This document shows positions 5,480 to 8,830 of a stretch of DNA of 8,830 bases, piece after piece. Made by a program: the position numbers and the translations under genes. The first letter of the stretch is position 1. Each line of letters starts with the position of its first letter. Origin of the DNA: an uncultured Paracoccaceae bacterium (GTDB lineage: Bacteria; Pseudomonadota; Alphaproteobacteria; Rhodobacterales; Rhodobacteraceae); assembly GCA_937916485.1 (NCBI GenBank), contig CALFSV010000268.1, forward strand, positions 1-8,830, read 5' to 3'. The notes beneath the pieces were generated by a model. It was not told the DNA's origin, ran no database searches, and saw only the letters and a list, made by a program, of their open reading frames with translations.

Positions 5480-5821
5480 AATCTGACATTTGGTACACAA
5501 AAACATCCGCATATGGTACACAGAACAAAGCTGAAGAAAAGTTAAGCCATTGTTTTTGATATATTCTGTAAATTCCTATAGCCCTACCGCCGGAGCCAAT
5601 TAACTTAGAACCTGAGATGCTTGTGTGACGCCTTAGTGTGCGGAACCAACATGCGTATCCAGCATGAACATGTCTCGCCCAGGCCCCCAGTACGAGACGC
5701 CTGCTGCTGCAAACGGCGGCCCCCCACATTACCCCTCCACTTTCGCACCTCTCTCCCATAAAAGCTGTAGGGCTAGGGGCGCAGGGCACTGCGCTCTTTG
5801 GACAATCGGAGTGACCCCAGC
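5480..5821. other. Spacer upstream of the acetylation operon; junction of the accessory block
   Basis: No gene is supported. TGGTACACA occurs twice as a direct repeat (5491-5499 and 5514-5522, 23 bp apart), exactly where the integrase remnant ends. A CATGC-gtatcca-GCATG inverted repeat lies at 5650-5666 and a GCGCAG-ggca-CTGCGC hairpin at 5779-5794, shortly before the MBOAT start. The leftmost about 110 bases are AT-rich and the rest GC-rich, so the compositional boundary seems to fall near 5580. Confidence 0.4.
5779..5794 (+). promoter_or_regulatory. Hairpin in the leader of the MBOAT gene
   Basis: A perfect 6-bp stem (GCGCAG/CTGCGC) with a four-base loop ends about 27 bases before the GTG start. 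No T-run follows, so an operator or leader structure is more likely than a terminator. Function unknown. Confidence 0.3.
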
Positions 5822-7243
5822 GTGCTATTCAGTTCGGCCCAGTTCGTGTTTGCGTTCCTGCCGCTGGCGCTTGTCGGTTACTTCGCAATCGCCCGTCTCC
5901 TTGGGGCCAAGGCCAGCCTGTGGTGGCTGGTGGCGTGTTCCCTCTTTTTCTACGGGTATTGGAAGCCGGAATACCTGCCGCTTTTGATCGGTTCGGTGGC
6001 GGTCAACTTCCTGATCGCGCTGAATATCCAAGCCAGTGTCGCACGCGCGGGCCCTGCTTTACGCTCAGCCTTCGTGTTGCTCATATTTGGTATTGCGCTC
6101 AACCTCGGTCTACTGGGCTACTTCAAATATCTGGCCTTCTTCGTCACCACGCTCAACAGCGTTGCGGGCAGCGGTTTGGAGGTGCCAAACCTCCTCCTGC
6201 CGCTCGCGATTTCATTCTTCACGTTTCAGCAGATCACCTATCTCGTCGACAGCTACAAAGGCACGGCCACACGCGGATCGGCGCTCAACTACATTGTTTT
6301 CGTGACCTTTTTTCCGCAGCTGATCGCCGGACCCATTGTGCATCACAAGGAGATGATGCCCCAGTTCATGCGTCGCGCGACCTCTCAGTTGCGTTGGAAA
6401 AATCTGGCTGCGGGCGCCATCATCTTCTCGCTGGGCCTGTTCAAAAAGGTGGTGATCGCAGACACGTTCGCGGTCTATGCGGATGCGGGCTATGCAGATC
6501 ACATGCAACTCACCATTCTGGATGCATGGATCACGACGCTGGCCTACACGTTTCAGCTTTATTTCGATTTCAGCGGCTATAGCGACATGGCCATCGGCTG
6601 TGCGCGCATGTTCGGCATCCGTCTGCCGCTGAACTTCTTTTCACCCTATAAGGCTCTGTCGATACAGGATTTCTGGCGGCGCTGGCATATCACCCTATCG
6701 CGGTTCTTGCGCGATTACGTCTACATCCCCCTTGGTGGCAACCGACATGGCGAGATGCGGGTGAGCGCCAATCTGATGACCACATTCATCCTCGGCGGGC
6801 TGTGGCATGGCGCGGGCTGGACCTTCCTCATCTGGGGGGCCATTCACGGTGCAGGGCTTGTCATCGGGCGCATGTTCGCGATGACGGGGCTGCGCCTGCC
6901 GGTGGCCCTGAAATGGGCGCTGACCTTTCTTGTGGTCCATCTGGCATGGGTGTTTTTCCGCGCGGAGAACATCGCGCAGGCCATGGACATTTTGCAGACC
7001 ATGTTCGGGTTAAACCCGGCGGCCATGTCTGGCCCCAAACATGTGGTGATCGAAGGGGCCAGCACGGCGGGCAAATATCTCGCGCTGGCGATGATCGTGG
7101 TCCTTGCCCTGCCCAACACCGAGCAGTTTTCGCGCAATATCGCCCCCCTGTGGAAAACGGTCTTTGCCGCCATCCTCTTTGGGGTCGCGTGCATCTTCAT
7201 GCTGATCTCGCGCAGCGAGGTTTTCTTGTATTTCAACTTCTGA
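5822..7243 (+). CDS. MBOAT-family O-acyltransferase (AlgI-like)
   Basis: A multi-pass inner-membrane protein of about 473 residues. It moves acetyl groups across the membrane for O-acetylation of a polysaccharide or other exported glycan. The start chosen is GTG at 5822, because the product then begins VLFSSAQFVFAFLPLAL, the normal N-terminus of this family, with GGAG ten bases upstream. The frame is open to a TTG at 5798, but those eight extra residues look unlike the family. Hallmarks, numbered from 5822: FQLYFDFSGYSDMAIG (about 244-259), IQDFWRRWHITLSRFLRDY with IPLGGNRHG (about 281-310), then GGLWHGAGWTFLIWGAIHG with the catalytic-type histidine in the second motif (H342) and H329 before it. 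Length and motifs are complete, so it looks functional. The next gene starts 13 bases after its stop and is its likely partner. The glycan acetylated cannot be told from this window. Confidence 0.95.
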   Translation: MLFSSAQFVFAFLPLALVGYFAIARLLGAKASLWWLVACSLFFYGYWKPEYLPLLIGSVAVNFLIALNIQASVARAGPALRSAFVLLIFGIALNLGLLGYFKYLAFFVTTLNSVAGSGLEVPNLLLPLAISFFTFQQITYLVDSYKGTATRGSALNYIVFVTFFPQLIAGPIVHHKEMMPQFMRRATSQLRWKNLAAGAIIFSLGLFKKVVIADTFAVYADAGYADHMQLTILDAWITTLAYTFQLYFDFSGYSDMAIGCARMFGIRLPLNFFSPYKALSIQDFWRRWHITLSRFLRDYVYIPLGGNRHGEMRVSANLMTTFILGGLWHGAGWTFLIWGAIHGAGLVIGRMFAMTGLRLPVALKWALTFLVVHLAWVFFRAENIAQAMDILQTMFGLNPAAMSGPKHVVIEGASTAGKYLALAMIVVLALPNTEQFSRNIAPLWKTVFAAILFGVACIFMLISRSEVFLYFNF

Positions 7244-7256
7244 AAGAGTGCGCCGC

Positions 7257-8354
7257 ATGTACCCACGCCGTCTGAGGATCTTTGCCGCGATCGCAGCCGC
7301 CATCCTGCTGAGCATACCTGCGGCCAATCTTGCGCTGCGTGGCTATCTCGGCGGTGCGCTCTGGCCCCGGGAGACGCGCGATCTGTGGTCGCTGGATCGG
7401 GTCGAGGGCAATCTGGCCTATTTGCTCATGTCGTGCTGCGAGACGTCGCTCGCCCCAGACCGGGTGCGCATCGGGCGGGAGGGCTATCTCTTTTTGGGGG
7501 ATAAGTTCGAGGATGTGATGCACAAAACCTCGGGCGCGTGGCAGCCGCCTGAGGGTCTGATCGACGCCCGTGCAGCACAGTTGGCGCGGCTTCAGCGCCG
7601 GATTGAGAGCGCGGGCGCCACCCTCACGGTCGCAATCGCGCCCAACAAACATTCCGTATACCCTGAAATGCTGCCCGAGGATGTGACGCCCGCGCCCCAG
7701 ACCACCACGGATGATGTCATCGCCCGCGCGGCTGAGGCCGGGCTCTCCATCCTCGATCTGCGCCCCGTTCTGCAACGGCTCAAACCCTCGGTGCAGGTCT
7801 ATATGCAGACAGACACCCACTGGACCCGTGCCGCCGCCGCTGTAGCCTATGACAGCCATATGGAGGCCCTGCGCGACAGCTCTGGCGCGGCGGACACGCC
7901 CATACGCTACAGTCTTGAGCCGGTCCAGCGCCCTGCGGGAGACCTCGCGGGGCTGCTGAAGATGCAAGATCTCTACGCGGCGGATTTCGAGACTGACTAT
8001 ACCATACAGTTTGAGACACCGCTGAACTCCTGCATTGCCGAGATCAACGTGCTATCCGGCGTCGAGGGCGCATGCGTGCCCACTGCAAGCGGCGAGGTCT
8101 CCGCGGGGCGCTCGGTCCAGGTCACACGCACCGCTGGCGCGCCCAATGAGCAAACGCTTCTGATGCTTTGCGATTCCTTCTGCCACGCCGGCTCAAGCCT
8201 TTTCACGGCCAGCTTCACGACCGTCTATCACGCCCATTGGAAACATCTGGATGACACTGCATTGGAGCGACATCTCGCAGCCTTCGCGCCAGATATCGTC
8301 ATTCTTCAGATGGTAGAGCGCGACGTGGCTATATTCTCTCTTGGCAGGGAGTGA
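7257..8354 (+). CDS. AlgX/AlgJ-like SGNH-hydrolase-fold acetyltransferase partner
   Basis: A secreted or membrane-anchored periplasmic protein of 365 residues that probably receives acetyl groups from the MBOAT protein and places them on the glycan. The ATG at 7257 is preferred over the GTG at 7248 because AAGAG lies eight bases upstream of it. The N-terminus (RRLRIFAAIAAAILLSIPAANLAL) is a signal anchor. AlgX/AlgJ-type blocks follow: GREGYLFLGD (about 74-82), AIAPNKHSVYPEMLP (about 126-140), TDTHWT with the Asp-His pair (D186, H188), and LMLCDSF near 303-308, where the Ser (S307) sits in the usual GDSF position but the Gly is replaced by Cys. The C-terminus has APDIVILQMVERDV, the usual end. 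The D-H-W and DS residues fit a catalytic triad. The call is firm at family level. Confidence 0.88.
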   Translation: MYPRRLRIFAAIAAAILLSIPAANLALRGYLGGALWPRETRDLWSLDRVEGNLAYLLMSCCETSLAPDRVRIGREGYLFLGDKFEDVMHKTSGAWQPPEGLIDARAAQLARLQRRIESAGATLTVAIAPNKHSVYPEMLPEDVTPAPQTTTDDVIARAAEAGLSILDLRPVLQRLKPSVQVYMQTDTHWTRAAAAVAYDSHMEALRDSSGAADTPIRYSLEPVQRPAGDLAGLLKMQDLYAADFETDYTIQFETPLNSCIAEINVLSGVEGACVPTASGEVSAGRSVQVTRTAGAPNEQTLLMLCDSFCHAGSSLFTASFTTVYHAHWKHLDDTALERHLAAFAPDIVILQMVERDVAIFSLGRE

Positions 8355-8395
8355 CGCTGGGGTCGCGAGCGCACGCCGTCAAGACGATAGAAACC

Positions 8396-8422
8396 GGGCC
8401 CGAGGGATATCCCCTCCGGCCC
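8396..8422. terminator. Bidirectional-looking terminator hairpin between convergent genes
   Basis: A long GC-rich stem, GGGCC-c-GAGGG, pairs with CCCTC-c-GGCCC around an ATATC loop; the only break is one C/C mismatch. It sits between the plus-strand acetylation operon and the minus-strand gene ending at 8432. Short pyrimidine-rich sequence follows on the plus strand rather than a clean T-run, so it may act with help from Rho. Confidence 0.6.
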
Positions 8423-8431
8423 TTCTGCGTT

Positions 8432-8830
8432 TCAGGTCCAGTGTGCGACCGAGCGGCGCTCATAGCTTTCGCGGAACTGCCCCGTCGAGATCGGCATCAG
8501 CTCGCCCGTGCCCCAGTCGAGGATCACGGCGTATTTGCGCACGGCGTCCATCTCGTTGATCTTGCCGTCCTTATACATCTGCGCGACCTCTTCGGGGTCG
8601 GTGCGCGCCCAGGCCACTCGGTTGGCGCGGATATGGGCGCGGGCCGCCTCGGTGCCCGCCACGTCGATCTCATAGTCGAGCATATCGGCATCGTTCACCT
8701 TGATCACCAGGCCGTAATCCAGCTCGGCCCGGCCAACTGACACATACTCGTCGATGACGTCTTCGAGCACATGCGCAAGGCCGCCAACCAATTCAAAGAC
8801 AAAACGACATCCATCAATCAGCTTTGGCAG
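8432..8830 (-). CDS. Hydantoinase B/oxoprolinase family, acetone carboxylase alpha-like, C-terminal part
   Basis: The frame is open through the right edge, so only the last 132 or so residues are seen; the TTG at 8791 is internal and not the start. The readable protein contains FELVGGLAHVLEDVIDEYVSVGRAELDYGLVIKV, which resembles the C-terminal region of hydantoinase B/acetone carboxylase alpha subunits (the VSVGRAxxDYGxVI pattern). It is followed by a conserved-looking acidic stretch, ARTDPEEVAQMYKDGKINEMDAVRKYAVILDWGTGELMP. The ending YERRSVAHWT fits the acetone carboxylase alpha tail. These enzymes act on cyclic amides or carboxylate ketones with ATP; the substrate cannot be fixed from this fragment. 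It converges with the acetylation operon across 77 bases holding a hairpin, so the two are separate transcription units. Confidence 0.7.
   Translation of the reverse strand: MPKLIDGCRFVFELVGGLAHVLEDVIDEYVSVGRAELDYGLVIKVNDADMLDYEIDVAGTEAARAHIRANRVAWARTDPEEVAQMYKDGKINEMDAVRKYAVILDWGTGELMPISTGQFRESYERRSVAHWT

Noticed and set aside
5478..5789. Minus-strand frame of 103 codons next to the integrase remnant
   Set aside because: It lies in a different frame from the integrase tail, translates to a low-complexity Cys/Arg/Gly-rich product and crosses the compositional boundary.
5779..5794. Terminator before the MBOAT gene
   Set aside because: The stem is short, lacks a T-run and is only 27 bases from the start codon.

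Overview
The window looks like alphaproteobacterial DNA, most likely a marine Roseobacter-type member of the Rhodobacterales. This rests on the membrane formate dehydrogenase tail, the GC-rich MBOAT/AlgX-type acetylation pair and an acetone carboxylase/hydantoinase-B-like gene. The identification is inference from gene content and base composition; no marker gene is present.

Layout. (1) 1-977: 3' end of a formate dehydrogenase gamma (cytochrome b) gene, followed after one base by a 44-residue single-span membrane protein. (2) 978-1911: mostly degraded DNA with no intact gene. It holds a DUF2306-type membrane protein pseudogene with an in-frame amber stop. (3) 1912-5479: an accessory block, visibly less GC-rich than the right flank, with everything coded on the minus strand. 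In transcription order it holds a tyrosine-recombinase 3' remnant, a zinc-ribbon + YbjQ/UPF0145 protein, a 432-residue protein that I read as a compact family-A-like (PolA/T7-like) polymerase, and a small serine recombinase. Two noncoding stretches flank the polymerase-like gene and carry short direct repeats and palindromes. (4) 5480-5821: an unassigned spacer with a TGGTACACA direct repeat. (5) 5822-8354: a two-gene plus-strand operon, an MBOAT O-acyltransferase (AlgI-like) and an AlgX/AlgJ-like SGNH protein, probably for O-acetylating an exported polysaccharide. (6) 8355-8431: a GC-rich hairpin between convergent genes. (7) 8432-8830: the 3' end of a minus-strand hydantoinase B/acetone carboxylase alpha-like gene.

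How the parts fit. The formate dehydrogenase pieces and the acetylation operon are ordinary host functions that have nothing to do with each other. The block between them looks like a mobile or formerly mobile insertion. The most interesting part is the pair of serine recombinase and polymerase-like protein with repeat-rich noncoding DNA on both sides. It could be a minimal self-replicating or integrating element whose replication enzyme carries recognisable motifs A, B and C but none of the usual exonuclease domains. That assignment comes from reading motifs by eye and needs a structural or profile search.
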